64,000 bases of DNA from Pyropia yezoensis (taxonomy: Eukaryota; Rhodophyta; Bangiophyceae; Bangiales; Bangiaceae), in NCBI GenBank assembly GCA_009829735.1, contig CM020620.1:21426020-21490019 (forward strand). The letters are read 5' to 3'. Of this stretch, positions 19,352 to 30,429 are shown piece by piece. A model generated the notes under the pieces. The model worked only from the letters and a program-made list of their open reading frames with translations, was not told the origin of the DNA and ran no database searches. The position numbers were made by a program, and so were the translations under genes. Within the stretch, counting starts at the first letter, position 1; every line of letters starts with the position of its first letter.

Positions 19352-21295
19352 ATGGCGACCCCGGGGGTGAAGACGGAATCCCTCGATGAACGTATGGAGG
19401 ACACCTCCTACGGTGCGGCGCCCGAGGGGACTTCCGGCGGGGGCTCCGCGGTTACTCCGGGGGATGGGACTCCCGCGTCAACCGGCTTTGGGTTGACGGC
19501 GGGATCTCCCCCGGAGGCGGGACAAGTTGTCCCGCGTGAGGCCTTGGGGCGGTGGTTTTACCCCGCTTGGCCTCTATATGAAGAGGGGTTGACTGTTCTT
19601 CGCTGTGGCCGACTTGGCGCAGCGATGGGTCGGGTATGGGACCGCCTACGGGAGAAGTATCCCCGTAGGGTCGGGTTCCCTGCCGGCTTCAGGACGGACC
19701 AGGTTGCCTTCCTGGACGACGAGGAGGTCGAAGACGTACAGCGGGCCAAGGCAATGGTGGACCGCGGGGGAACTATCCCGGGTCCCGGCGACTTGCCGAC
19801 CTTTACTTGGGACGCGGTGGCAACTCGCCCCCCGTACCTTCACGAGGCCGATCCGCACACTCATCACTTTGATGTGCGGATGGAGAAGGACTTCCGGCGA
19901 GGTCCCTACTTGGTGACCTCGGCTCAACTTGAGTTTCCTCAGCAGTCTCCTGCCAGTCAGGAGCAGTACTATCCGAAGAAGCCCGAGTGGTGGCCTCAAG
20001 TTGAGGTCCCCTATGGGTTCCCGGCGTTGCTGCCACGGTTGCTTGACCACTTCGGCTCCGTCATGTTGACGGCTGGCCCTGATCACCTGGTGCGGGCCAT
20101 GTTGGCCACCCAGTGGCTCCTCGAGGTCATGTCTACCTGGGTGTCTTGTGTTCAGCGGCGGGGGATGCTCTGGCATCTCCCCCTCCGGCTCATCCAAGGT
20201 TTGGAACAGCTCACCCCTCAGCTAGTTGCTGAGGGGTGCTTATCAGGACAACTCACTCTACTTGAGGAGATGCTCCGCCTCCACAAGTTTATCGAGTGGG
20301 AGAGCATCGAGCACAAGTTGCGCCGCCCCACTCGTGGGCCCAAGGACGATGGCGCACTTCGCCAGTTCGTATGGGTCGCTCGTGAACTTCACGACGGCCG
20401 TGTGGTCCTACGAGAGGGGTTGGGCATCGGGGACTACCCGTATGCCCCGGGGGTGGATCGCCACACTGCGCCACCCCCGGACAAGGCCATAGTTATGGCT
20501 GTGCCCTCATATGATGACCATATGACTCAACCTACTGCGGGGGCCCCAAGTCGGGGTCGCAGTTATACGCGGGTACCGCCACCTCGGCGTGCCCCTCCGC
20601 TTCCTCCTGTCCTCCACCAGCCGCACGGGGACATCCCGATTAGCGTGGCCGTTGAGTCGTCCACCCCGGTGTCCCCCAACTTGGGGGCCACCCTCCTGAC
20701 GGTATACCCCAAGTTGGTGTTACCGCCTACGCCTCTAACCTCAGAGATGATGATCACCACGTTGGTGCGCACCATTTCCTGGTTGGCCGCGTCGACCGCA
20801 ACCCTTCAAACTTCCGAGACTCCTCAACTTGAGGAGCGCGGTCGTACTGCAGTGGCGACCGCGAGTTGCGAGTCGGTGGCGGAGTTTATGACAGCCGAGT
20901 TGGCTCGCATTGGGGCTATTATGCCCCAGCCAGCCCCACTTGGGCGTGGCAAACGTCGTGCGAGCCGGGCATACTCGCCTCCTCGCCGTCGTCGCCGACG
21001 CTCGCGGCGCTCTCCCTCCGTGTCGGAAGACGAGTTGTCTTACTCCGTCTCGGAGTCCTCGACTCCGTCAGAGTCGGAGTCGGTCCGGCGTCTGCGTGGC
21101 CAACTTGCGAGCAAGACTAAGCAGAAGAGCAGCCGCGGTCGTCGCCACTTGCGCGACCGTGAAGGGCGGGACGGGTCGGACTTGGAGCCGCCGGCTCCTC
21201 CGACTGGTGGGGAGCGTTATCGCCGGGGGACTCGCCGCTCGCCTCCACGTGAGGGCGAGGGCCGTGGGGTTGGAGAGTCTAGCATGCGTGCCTAG
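19352..21295 (+). CDS. Antisense extra ORF of chromovirus 1
   Basis: A long open frame on the strand opposite gag-pol, between the pol end and the 3' LTR. The frame is open from 19181, but the Met at 19352 (AGCCATGGC, a strong start context, same in both copies) is the likely start, giving about 647 residues. The N-terminus is Gly/Pro/Thr-rich. The middle is aromatic and helical (WWPQVEVPYGFPALLPRLL, then MSTWVSCVQRRGMLWHLPL). The C-terminus is strongly basic and RS-like (AYSPPRRRRRRSRRSPSVS, SESSTPSESES), suggesting nucleic-acid binding or nuclear localisation. No known domain is recognised. The copy in chromovirus 2 has the same length and only scattered substitutions, and both are open. 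It converges on pol with about 110 bases between stops. The adjacent LTR could supply its promoter. Confidence 0.72.
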   Translation: MATPGVKTESLDERMEDTSYGAAPEGTSGGGSAVTPGDGTPASTGFGLTAGSPPEAGQVVPREALGRWFYPAWPLYEEGLTVLRCGRLGAAMGRVWDRLREKYPRRVGFPAGFRTDQVAFLDDEEVEDVQRAKAMVDRGGTIPGPGDLPTFTWDAVATRPPYLHEADPHTHHFDVRMEKDFRRGPYLVTSAQLEFPQQSPASQEQYYPKKPEWWPQVEVPYGFPALLPRLLDHFGSVMLTAGPDHLVRAMLATQWLLEVMSTWVSCVQRRGMLWHLPLRLIQGLEQLTPQLVAEGCLSGQLTLLEEMLRLHKFIEWESIEHKLRRPTRGPKDDGALRQFVWVARELHDGRVVLREGLGIGDYPYAPGVDRHTAPPPDKAIVMAVPSYDDHMTQPTAGAPSRGRSYTRVPPPRRAPPLPPVLHQPHGDIPISVAVESSTPVSPNLGATLLTVYPKLVLPPTPLTSEMMITTLVRTISWLAASTATLQTSETPQLEERGRTAVATASCESVAEFMTAELARIGAIMPQPAPLGRGKRRASRAYSPPRRRRRRSRRSPSVSEDELSYSVSESSTPSESESVRRLRGQLASKTKQKSSRGRRHLRDREGRDGSDLEPPAPPTGGERYRRGTRRSPPREGEGRGVGESSMRA

Positions 21296-21404
21296 TTGGC
21301 AGCTGCCTTTGTTGTGAGAGTGTGGGGGTTAGGGCTGTAGTTAAAAGCCACTCTGCGTACCACTTCGACTTGAAGCACTCTTGGCACTGTTACTCAGCCT
21401 TCCC

Positions 21405-24400
21405 TCACGTTGAGGGAGGGCTGTTAGGGTCTATCTCATTCCGGGCACAGTACGCCCGGACCTTCTCAGCGGGAAGGTCCTCCACATACTCCCACGTATC
21501 ATCCTTGGCCTTATAGCCGAACCAACGCACCCTCAACTTGAGGCGGTTAGTGTCCTCATCCCATCCGTGGTCGATGAACTTATCGAACACGTACTCCGGC
21601 GGGCCCTGTTTGGCCGCAGGCAGTGAGGGGAGGCGCCACGCTTCCAACGCACGCGCCCAAGCCGGGTCGCCTGCAGGCGGTGGTGCAACTTTGACCACGT
21701 CCTGTCCGTTCACTGTGCGGAACCCATCGTCACTTTCGATGGTGAAGCGCCGCCCATCAGTACGAAGGACCTGGTACGGCCCCTTCGTCTGGAATACCAG
21801 CTTACCCCCAGTTGGGGTGTGCGAGTGTACCAGCACCCAGTCACCCTGCTCGGGGACGTGCTTAGCATTGCGCACCTTTTTGTCAAAGGTACGCTTGTAG
21901 CGCTTTTGTGCTTTGTCCATCTCAGCCCTGACTTTAGGGATGAGGTTTTCAAGCCTAGCAGCGAACTCCGCCTCACTCTCAGTAGGAGTAGGCGTCCTGC
22001 CACCATCCTCCCTAGTTGGGAGCGACCGCCGCACAGCAATAGACCGCACACGACGGGGGGTCACAAAAGCGAGGGGTACTTCCCCGGTAGATGAGTAAAC
22101 CTGCGAATTGTAGGCAGTGGTAAGAATAGAAATGTATTGGTCCCACGTCTTCACGTGCTCACTCACATAGTGGCGCAGCTGCCTAACAATAGTTTTGTTG
22201 AAGCGCTCCACCTGCCCATTAGTTTGTGGGTGGTAGGGGGTGGCATAGTTTGCCCGCACCCCCAACATATCCAGCACTCCCTGAAACAGTACAGACGCAA
22301 ATTGCGGTCCATTGTCCGATAGTGTACTATCCGGGATGCCATACGCGGCAACCCAGTGATCTAGGAAGGCTGACACGACCGACATGGCCGTGATCTCTGC
22401 CAGTGGGATCGCTCGCGTAAGTTTCGTGAAGCGGTCACAGATAACCATGAGGTACTGGTTGCCCTCCTCGGTCACTGGCAGCGGCCCAAGGATGTCCATC
22501 GCCAACGCGGCGAAGGGCTCCTTGGCCGGGAACAATAGCATAGCCGTACTAGGTCGCCGTTCCATCAGACGGTTCTGTGCACAACTTGTGCAGGCAGCCA
22601 CCCAACTGTAGATGTCCACCACCATGGACGGCCAGTAGTACCTGGTCCTCAGGGTCTGGTACAGTTTACTAGACCCCAGGTGTCCACCCGTGGGAGCGTT
22701 GTGCTCCCTCTCAAGGATACTGTCCTTGAGGGATGCGGGGACGACAAGTTGTTCAGCCCCTTGGAATACCCCCCTCCTCATGAGGAGGCCATCGTCTCCC
22801 AGAAAGAAACGCGTCTCCACCACTGTATCCAGTGTATCCCTCTGCGACTTGCAGAAGGGATCCTCGGCCTGGGCCTTCACCACCTCGTCCAGGGACAGGG
22901 GCAAGTACTTCTTGTTCCCTGGCGCCTCGGGGTTCAACGCCTGACCCGAGCGCGTGACTACCCCCACGATGGGGATGTCCTCATCGACTGGGTTAGTGTC
23001 CAGCCCCTCGGTAGGTACCCGAGAGAGGCCGTCGGCAAGGGCATGTTGCCTGCCAGGTCGGTACTCAATATCAAAGTTGAAGGGTGCCAGTCGCACCCTC
23101 CACCGGTTGAGACGAGTGTTCGTACAGTCCGTCTTGAAGATGAACTGCAACGCGCAGTGGTCACAGCGGATGAGGAACTTCTCACCCTCTAGGTAGTGAC
23201 GAAGTGACGTCACCGCCCACACCACTGCGAGTCCTTCCAACTCGGTGACTCCGTAGTTCTTCTCGGCCGAGCTCAGCCCCTTGCTGAAGTATCCCACCGG
23301 CAAGTACTCCTTGTCCGGCTGCTGCTGAAGCAACACACAACCAAGTTGGTCGTAGCTAGCGTCCACATCCAGGATGTAGTGGCCTCCCAACCTGGGAATA
23401 GCCAGGATAGGGGGCTTCAGCAGAAGGTCCCGAAGAGTCTCAAAGGATTCCTGCTCCACCCGACTTGGGGGAGGCAGGTTCTTCGGTAGCGTTGAGCTCA
23501 CTTACTCATTCAACGGTTTCGCCACCTTGACGAAGCCCTTGGTGAAACGTCGGTACACGTTACACATCCCGAGGAAGCTCCTCATCTGGGTCTGGGTCCG
23601 GGGGTACTGAGCCTTACGGATGGCCCTCAAGTTTTTCTCGTTGACACTGAGACGCCCCGGACGGACAACATGTCCCAAGTATTCCACCTCTTGAGTGAAG
23701 AGGTGGCACTTACTCGCCTTCAGTGACACACCGGCGTCAGCAAGTAGCTTGAACACCTGGCCAAGATGGCCAATGTGTTCCTCCGGACTTCGGGAGAGCA
23801 CAATGATATCGTCTAGGTACACAAGACAGATCTGCCACCGTACTCCGGCCAGAATCATGCCTATAGCGCGCTGGAAAGTTGCCGGCGCGTTACACAGGCC
23901 AAACGGTAGACGCTTGCACTGGTAGGTACCACAGTGACAGGTAAAGGTAGTTTTATGCCTGTCCTCCGGGGCAATGGGAATTTGCCAGTACCCCGCGTTA
24001 CAGTCCAGGGTAGAGAACACGTTCGCCTCCCCCAGGGAGTCCAGACAGTCGTCCATCCTAGGTAGGGGATAACTGTCCTTCAACGTGCTCTCGTTGAGCA
24101 TACGGTAGTCGATACAGAACCGGGGGGTCCCATCAACTTTGGGGACTATAACCACCGGACTCGCCCACTCGGCGTTACTGGCCTCGATCACATCGAGGGC
24201 CTCCATGCGAGCAACTTGCTCCTTAACGAGGGCCCTTGAACGAGGTCCTCCCCTATACGGTTGTTGGCGTACAGGGGGTGCACCGGGCTTCAACTCGATC
24301 CGGTGTTGGGTGGCTCTCATGAGTCCCAATTGACCATCCCACAACTTGTGACATTGGTCCAAGAGGCGTTCAACTTGAACCCTCAACCTGGGGGGGACAC

Positions 24401-25388
24401 CCTCCATGTTCACATGGGGCCGAGGAGAGGCGGCCGACTTGGCTTGATGCTTCTCCTTTCCGGACTTCGGGTCGCTACTTGCGCCCGCGTTGAGGGTGAC
24501 CGCTACTACCGGTCCCTCGTGTTGGTCGATATAGCCGAACTTGGCCCCCGACTTGAAGTATTTGGGCGACGAGCTCAGGTTCATCACCTGTATCCTCCAC
24601 GGGACTCCGGCTTTGGAGTCCATCGTGCCAAGGGCAACATGCACTTGGTGCTTGCGAGCAAGACGGGGGTGAGGGTGCACCAACCCGTTCCCCGTATAAT
24701 CAGTTACAACGTCAACGTGCGCCACCGAGTTGGGGGGCAACGTGACTTTACGGGCTAAATGCAGGGTAGCAGTAAGCCCTTCTCTCACAGAGCAAACAGG
24801 CTTCGACTATGAGACTGTCACAGGAGCCACAGACTTTCCCTTACCAAGGATGGGGATAGTCTCCCCATTCATCAACTTGACCCAGTACTCAGGGCCACAA
24901 ATCAAAGGCACTTGTGTAACAACATAAGGGGTACCCAGAAGCAGGGGTACCGATATATTCTCAACTAGTCCATAGGTCACGACGACCTCATGGGTCCCCA
25001 ACCTAGTTGGTAGGGTCACGGCACCAACGATGGGAAGTACCCCACCATTGATGTCAATCATATGGTCAGCTTTGGACCTCCAGCGTTGGAGCTTCACCTC
25101 CTTTGGTAATAGCGACTTGCGTATCAAGGAGGCTCCTGACCCGGTATAAAGTACGATACGGGCACAGCAGGCGCGGCCGGGGGCAAGTTGCACCCGTCCA
25201 GCCACCTGGAACTTCTCACCCGTCAGCACCGCGATGACCCGACGTGGGTTTACGTTCTTGGGGAGTCCTACCCGAGGTGGGCGGACTCCCTTAGGTCGCC
25301 GCAGTATCCGGCACGGTTGGTTCGTCCTCTTGACCCACTTGGCCGAGGCTGCCGTTGTGAGCTTCGGACGGCCAGCTCCAACCGTCAT
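21405..25388 (-). pseudogene. pol region of chromovirus 1
   Basis: Order on the minus strand: aspartic protease, reverse transcriptase (YLDDI), RNase H, integrase with zinc-binding and catalytic parts (AMDILGPLP, NGPQFAS), and a C-terminal chromodomain (RVRWFGYKAKDDTWEYVEDL). This order and the terminal chromodomain define a chromovirus of the Ty3/gypsy group. The copy is a fossil with about two breaks. The start overlaps the end of gag. Confidence 0.92.
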
Positions 25389-27355
25389 TCGTTTCCCGCC
25401 GACTTGGCGTCCGAATCTGAGGACAAAGGGGAAGACGACGAGTCCGAAGACGACGTGTCTGCCTCCTCCGCCGAGGGTGTGGCGACCGCGACGACCGGTC
25501 GAGACCCACCCTCGCGGCGTGAACGTACTTCGTTCGTAGCCGACTTCTTACTCGCATTCCTAACAAGTTGTTGGATGCGTTTACTCAACTTGGGGCAATC
25601 ATATGCCCAGTGTCCATCGGAGTTGCAGTTCCAACACCAATTATCAGTTCCCGGAGGGGTCTTCCCAACTGGGGAAGACGAAGAGATATCCTGGGAAGCT
25701 CCCACGGCAGCTACCACCCTCTCCTTGCGGATTCGGCGTGCCTCTCTCAACTCTCTGGCCTGGCGCGCCTCCTCCCGTTCCTTGGCCAACTCGGCCTGAC
25801 GCTCCTGGCGTTGTTCCTCCCGCAACTTGCGGTAGGCCTCACCTCTGCGGTAAGCGAACCTGGCCAACTCGGCCAGGGTCGCCCGGGCAGTGTTATGCTC
25901 CCGGGTCTCCATCCGGACTGACCAATGGAGTCCCTCCACAAACCGACTCTTCACCACAGCTTGTGGATGAAGAAACCCACAAAGATTGTTGAGCTTACGG
26001 ACTCGCTCCGCAAAGGACAACTCGTCCTCCGCCTCTTCCTGGTGGGCTTGCGTAAATTCCTCGACTTGAGAAGCCAACGCTGCCTCATCAACCATGGCTC
26101 TCAACAACCAGTTGACGAGCTCCAAATAGGACGTCACCTCCCCAGCGCCTCCACTTGAGGAGCTGGGCATGACGGACATAAGTTCTGTCCGCAGGTCGCC
26201 CTTCGTAAACTCCTGTAGCATGTAAAAAGCCATGCCTTCACTTATGGCATTGTCGTCACAGGCTTTTGTGAAACGACGTAGGAACCCAAAGACACGGAGG
26301 GGGGGGGTTCCATCCCACTCCGCTTTGTGCCCAAAAGAATGAAGTGCATTCTTCTTGGCACGGCCCATGGCTCGGGCCTGGTCAGGACCATACACCACCG
26401 ACTTGTTGTGGAGGGCGTAGGTCTCACAGTCAAAGATCCTCTGGTAGACCGGGTTGGCTACCTGGATCTTTGGCGGCACCTCACGTTGAGGGAACAGCCG
26501 CTGTGGCACTGGGGTAAGTTCACCCTCAGTGCCTGTAGTCCGGCGCGGCGCGCTTGGTGTAGCCGCCGGCGTTTCCGGGGGGAACTCCCCCATGAAGGGC
26601 GTACGCCCCACCGAGTATGGTGTGGCTCCCTCGTTGGGAGTCACAGGTGTCGCCCCCAGTTCGGGGCGACCAGAGATAGGCGTAAGGGGGGATTCCCCCT
26701 GCGCCTGCGGGCTCGAAAGCCCCAATCCGGTCTGGACATTAAGGCCATCTGGCAAACTCGCCACAATCTGATTCAGAATAGTATTCGTCATCGTGACCGC
26801 CAGGTCCGGCAAATTCTGCCGCAACACATTGGTCGCCTCCCGACGGACAGTTTCCGCGAGGAGTGGATTGACGACTCCAGTTGAGTCTCGGTCCGCCTCC
26901 GGGAGTCCACCTGAGGGGTAACCACGTTCCTCAGGGGTCTCAACCGGGGGCATGGGCGCGAGCCCATCGCCGACCAACGGAGGTCCGCCGTCCTCCGAAA
27001 GCCTAGTTGGCGACGGCTCCAAGCCTAAGTTGGCTCCAACCCGAGTGGAACCCGCGGGGACAGTCCTCACCCCCTGGGACGTTCCCGTTGAGTGTACCAC
27101 ACGGTGGCCAGACTTCGGCCCACCCACATCAGAAGTGTCACCCGAGTGAACTCCCGACTGAGTCGGGGTGGCCTGTTGCCCGCCCGCACTTCCAGTCCTG
27201 CTGGCTTGAGGGACCTCTAGTCCCTCTGCGACCCCAGGTAAACCCACCTGTGTCTCACCAGTATTCAAAGACACTGAAGTACGTGCGTCACCAGTGTACT
27301 CCCCGGGCGACGGGGGGTCCGAACTAGCCATGTTGGCTGACGATCCGTGTGACAC
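25385..27355 (-). CDS. gag of chromovirus 1
   Basis: A 656-codon frame on the minus strand, looks whole. The N-terminal half is Pro/Thr/Gly-rich. The central part (RIFDCETYALHNKSVVYG through FRRFTKACDDNAISEGMAF) resembles the retrotransposon gag capsid region, followed by a charged helical stretch and a single CCHC zinc knuckle (CWNCNSDGHWAYDCP). Its stop overlaps the pol start in an ATGA arrangement, which suggests termination-reinitiation for pol, known in some retroelements. Confidence 0.88.
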   Translation of the reverse strand: MSHGSSANMASSDPPSPGEYTGDARTSVSLNTGETQVGLPGVAEGLEVPQASRTGSAGGQQATPTQSGVHSGDTSDVGGPKSGHRVVHSTGTSQGVRTVPAGSTRVGANLGLEPSPTRLSEDGGPPLVGDGLAPMPPVETPEERGYPSGGLPEADRDSTGVVNPLLAETVRREATNVLRQNLPDLAVTMTNTILNQIVASLPDGLNVQTGLGLSSPQAQGESPLTPISGRPELGATPVTPNEGATPYSVGRTPFMGEFPPETPAATPSAPRRTTGTEGELTPVPQRLFPQREVPPKIQVANPVYQRIFDCETYALHNKSVVYGPDQARAMGRAKKNALHSFGHKAEWDGTPPLRVFGFLRRFTKACDDNAISEGMAFYMLQEFTKGDLRTELMSVMPSSSSGGAGEVTSYLELVNWLLRAMVDEAALASQVEEFTQAHQEEAEDELSFAERVRKLNNLCGFLHPQAVVKSRFVEGLHWSVRMETREHNTARATLAELARFAYRRGEAYRKLREEQRQERQAELAKEREEARQARELREARRIRKERVVAAVGASQDISSSSPVGKTPPGTDNWCWNCNSDGHWAYDCPKLSKRIQQLVRNASKKSATNEVRSRREGGSRPVVAVATPSAEEADTSSSDSSSSPLSSDSDAKSAGNE

Positions 27356-27432
27356 GGTCCAAGTCCACCGTTCCTCTGAGACAGAGGGCCCCCTACACCC
27401 GGGTGCACCCGGAGGTAAAGTTTACCTCTGTC

Positions 27433-27449
27433 CCCTGCTGCTCCACCAA
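27433..27449 (-). other. Primer binding site of chromovirus 1
   Basis: Minus strand TGGTGGAGCAGCAGGGG begins two bases inside the 5' LTR. It fits a tRNA 3' end of ...CTGCTCCACCA, not the usual initiator-Met site TGGTATCAGAGC. The same site is present in chromovirus 2. Which tRNA it is cannot be told from this window. Confidence 0.5.
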
Positions 27450-27450
27450 G

Positions 27451-27919
27451 TGTGGCAAAAACCACATGCACACACGGCACCCAAGTTGGGGCGGTGTGCA
27501 AGGGCTGCCTCCCGTGTCGGGGGAACCGGAAGAAGTGCAAGTCGCACACACTCTGTCCCCGTTGTGGGGCAAACCCCCCCCTGACAAACAAGAGGATGGT
27601 GTGTGGTCCAACAGTTTCTTGGTCGGGACGGGGACGCAGGGCCCAGCCCCGCTGTCCCTCCCCTTATCCCCCCAGGGTCCACTCAGAATCTCGCCACCCA
27701 GAATCTCCCACCCCAGCACCTGCCCACCGGGCCACACGAAATTTCAAGACGATAAATGCAGAAAACCCTCAAATCCAAGTTGGATTTACTACTAAGCTAA
27801 CTATCCCAAACTTAGGGAATACGGACCCAAATGCAGGGGGAGGAACGGATCAGGCTAGTGGCCTGCCGCCCCTTGCATGGCACGTGCTGCCCCCGTACCT
27901 GGGGGTCAATACTGCCACA
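27451..27919 (-). repeat. 5' LTR of chromovirus 1
   Basis: 469 bases with TGTGGC...GCCACA ends. It differs from its partner at about 19 sites. Confidence 0.92.
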
Positions 27920-28487
27920 CTGTGGGGGCGTCGCCGGGTTGCGCGCCGGGGTTGTCGCCGGGCGCAGACGGCGCTACGGCGACGTCCGCGGCAGCCGCCG
28001 CGCCAGCGCCCGTGAGCGGCGAGGAGGCCACATCCGTCCCCTCTATGTCGTCCTCCTCGCTGAGGTACTCTTCGGGGGCATCAGGCACCCAAGTCGACGC
28101 GGCAGCCTCGGCGCGCCCCGCTCCAGCTACCCCCACAAGCGAGGGCGGTGCCACAGGTTGCACCGAGGCCGCCACTTCGCCCACACTACGCGCCCCATCG
28201 ACATGTGGCGGCGCGGCCGCGATAACAGCCCTCGTGTCGTCGGTGGGCAGACCCACGGGGGGGACGACCTCCATGGCGTCTGCCGACGCAGGGAGCGGGC
28301 CGACAGCCATCGGCGCGCCCCCAATTTCGATCGTCCCGCGCGGGGCGGCGGGCGACGTCATGGTCTGTGACGGCGGCAGCGCCGATATTGTGCGTCCAGT
28401 AAAAAGTGGACGTGCACAGGTCGTGCAGTGTGGGTCGGATTGGTCCAGTGGCCGATATTTGAGATGATCATGCACCTTTACTTGCAT
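27920..28487 (-). CDS. Unknown Ala/Pro-rich ORF
   Basis: A minus-strand frame of about 190 codons starts near 28487 (MQVKVHDHLKYRPLDQSDPH) and runs into the LTR at 27919. A CTTC-type pair (CTTCARPLF) is the only landmark; the rest is Ala/Pro/Val-rich with one acidic patch (PEEYLSEEDDIEG). Its style resembles the tail at 31932-32802, so it may be part of the same disrupted locus. No family is recognised. Confidence 0.25.
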
Positions 28488-28491
28488 TTAT

Positions 28492-28507
28492 TAACTGCCG
28501 GCAGTTA
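28492..28507. repeat. 16-bp perfect palindrome
   Basis: TAACTGCCGGCAGTTA is identical to its reverse complement. It lies in an A/T-richer gap upstream of the unknown ORF and could be a protein-binding site. Confidence 0.5.
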
Positions 28508-29490
28508 CTAGCACTATTGTACATGTAATACTGTCTACTTCGATCTCGACGATCGTTGGACGACTGCCAGTCGGTCGAGAGCTGGAGGCCTCTGGCGGAT
28601 CTGGAGCAGTCGTTGTGGAATAACGACACGTGCACGTCCACTGTTTACGAGACGCACTATCCGTCTGACACCAGTTTTTCACAACTCGGGAATGAGACAA
28701 GCTTGCGAGGCTGCTTTTTTCTCGAGAAAAATATGAGCTGACTCCTGAGCACCTCAGCAGCTCTGCAGTCTTGTCCGTTTCTCCAGGCGATGGGTGGTTC
28801 TTTATAAAGAAAGGTACCCTCCTGTGGGGGGGGACACCAGTTTTTCACAACTCGGTTTCTATATCAGAACAGCCCCCAGAGGGACCCCTTACAGTGAAAC
28901 CCCCAAGAAACTTGATTGTATTTGCACCCGTGGCCTCTCGTATTCCGTTCGTCGACCAATGATCTCTCAGAGATCGTGAGGCCGACTGCGAGGACCGGCG
29001 CCGCCTCTTCGCTGATCCCACTGCAGGATGTGCGGGCGGCTTCCACCGCCCAATGGTCGCCATCACTGCCGGCACTCTTCCATCGGCAACCTGTCGGGAG
29101 CGCTTCCCTCGAGTGTTCGACACCACAAGCTGCGCCCACGAACCCGGCCCACAGAGGAACTCTCTCCCGTGACCTTCCGTCCCAGTGGACCTTCCAGCGC
29201 TGGGCCAACCAATATCCACCCAATCCTCCCACCCACCCCCACCACACCCCCCACCGCCACCCCCCCCCCCATCCCGCCGCTCTCGACATCGGGCGCACTC
29301 CTGCCCTCCCCCGTGTCGCGCCGCTCTGAATATTATATGCAAAATGGCCTCGCTCATGGATGAACAGGCCAACCCCTGGCTCTAAACAGCGGTGAGGACC
29401 GTTCCACCCCCCCCCCCCCCCCTCACGACAGCAACCTCGAGAGAATGCTAACCTCCAGTGGAGACAATCATCCTAGTGGACACCTGATGG

Positions 29491-30384
29491 TTACGCTTTG
29501 TCCCTCGAGCCCCCCCCCCCCCGCCCGCAAAACAAACACATCGCCTTCTGGGCCGCGTCTCGGCCAGCCACTCTCCAGGCCTCGCGTGGCGGCAGTATGG
29601 GTGTCCGCATGCGGCCGGCTGCAAGGCGGCGGCGTGCCTTCGCAGCAGACGGAGGGGTGTGGCCAGCAGCCCTCAGCCAGCAGCCCGTGTCACTCGCCGC
29701 CTCGGCGGCCACGACCGCCCAGATCTCGCGCCTCTCACGTGCGGCCTTGTCCTCCATGCGCGCCCGCTTGGCACGCGCCCGCTCCGCGTCCTTCGTGGAT
29801 TTCTCCGCCGCTCGTTCCTCCCGGGCGCGCTTGCTGGCCTCCGCCTCCGTGCGCTTCTCCTCCTTGTCTGCGTCCATCTTATGGAGGGCAGAAATTACCT
29901 CGGGGGCGGTGAGGATGGTCGCGCGCCCGGCAGTTGACAGCGTGCCATTCTGCACCACCGGTCGTGCCATGTCCTTCCGCGCCACGGGCGCAAGCCTCGA
30001 GACCTACAGAGGGATGTCCACATCTGGCGCGAGGGGCTCGTCTGCACCCTTACACAGGTCCTCCCAGGAGACAACAGTCGGGTCGAGGGGCCACATGCAT
30101 ACCCGTCGGAACGCCGACACCAGGGCGTCCACCGTCAGGAAGGCGTCACGAGAGAGACCACGGCCGATGAAAGCGTTGATACGGATGTACTTTACCAACA
30201 CCTGCTCCTCTTCAGCAGTAAAAAACGGCTGGGGTCCACGCCTTAAACGGTTACCGTCTGTGAGGATGAAGTAGCGCGCCTTGTTGTAGCTCATACCAAA
30301 CCGGCGCGCGAATGCCGCCGTCGTTAGGTCGCCTGCCTTGACCTGCTCCAACGCAGCCATCTTGACCTCGTGAGCTTTCCCCAT
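29491..30384 (-). pseudogene. Pogo-type transposase lacking the DDE core
   Basis: The start at 30384 (MGKAHEVKMAALEQVKAGDL) opens a psq-like helix-turn-helix (TTAAFARRFGMSYNKARYFI) followed by part of a CENP-B-type domain (PFFTAEEEQVLVKYIRIN, FIGRGLSRDAF). The frame then goes straight to TVDALVSAFRRVCMWPLDP, the region that follows the DDE domain in element A, so roughly 200 residues of catalytic core are missing in frame. After APDVDIPL an in-frame TAG (about 30004-30006) is followed by the conserved tail (ARKDMARPVVQNGTLSTAG, then a charged coil). The copy can at most encode a DNA-binding protein. Confidence 0.75.
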
Positions 30385-30429
30385 CCTTGCGGTAGCCGGC
30401 AGGGGCTCAGCAGCAGGGCCGACGGAGCA

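Larger units (their letters stand above)
18546..27919 (-). mobile_element. Ty3/gypsy chromovirus 1, fossil copy
   Basis: An LTR retrotransposon with gag-pol on the minus strand. LTRs of 468 and 469 bases begin TGTGGCA and end TGCCACA. The two LTRs differ at about 19 positions by eye (about 4 percent), so it is older than chromovirus 2. Parts in minus-strand order are 5' LTR, primer site, gag, pol ending in a chromodomain, an opposite-strand extra ORF, polypurine tract and 3' LTR. Gag looks whole and pol is broken about twice. The five bases outside the two LTRs do not match (ATCCA and CTGTG), so no target duplication is visible. Confidence 0.93.

Noticed and set aside
22680-23192. Plus-strand frames of up to 203 codons opposite pol and gag in both chromoviruses
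   Set aside because: Shadows of conserved sense frames; they repeat in both copies only because the sense strand is conserved.
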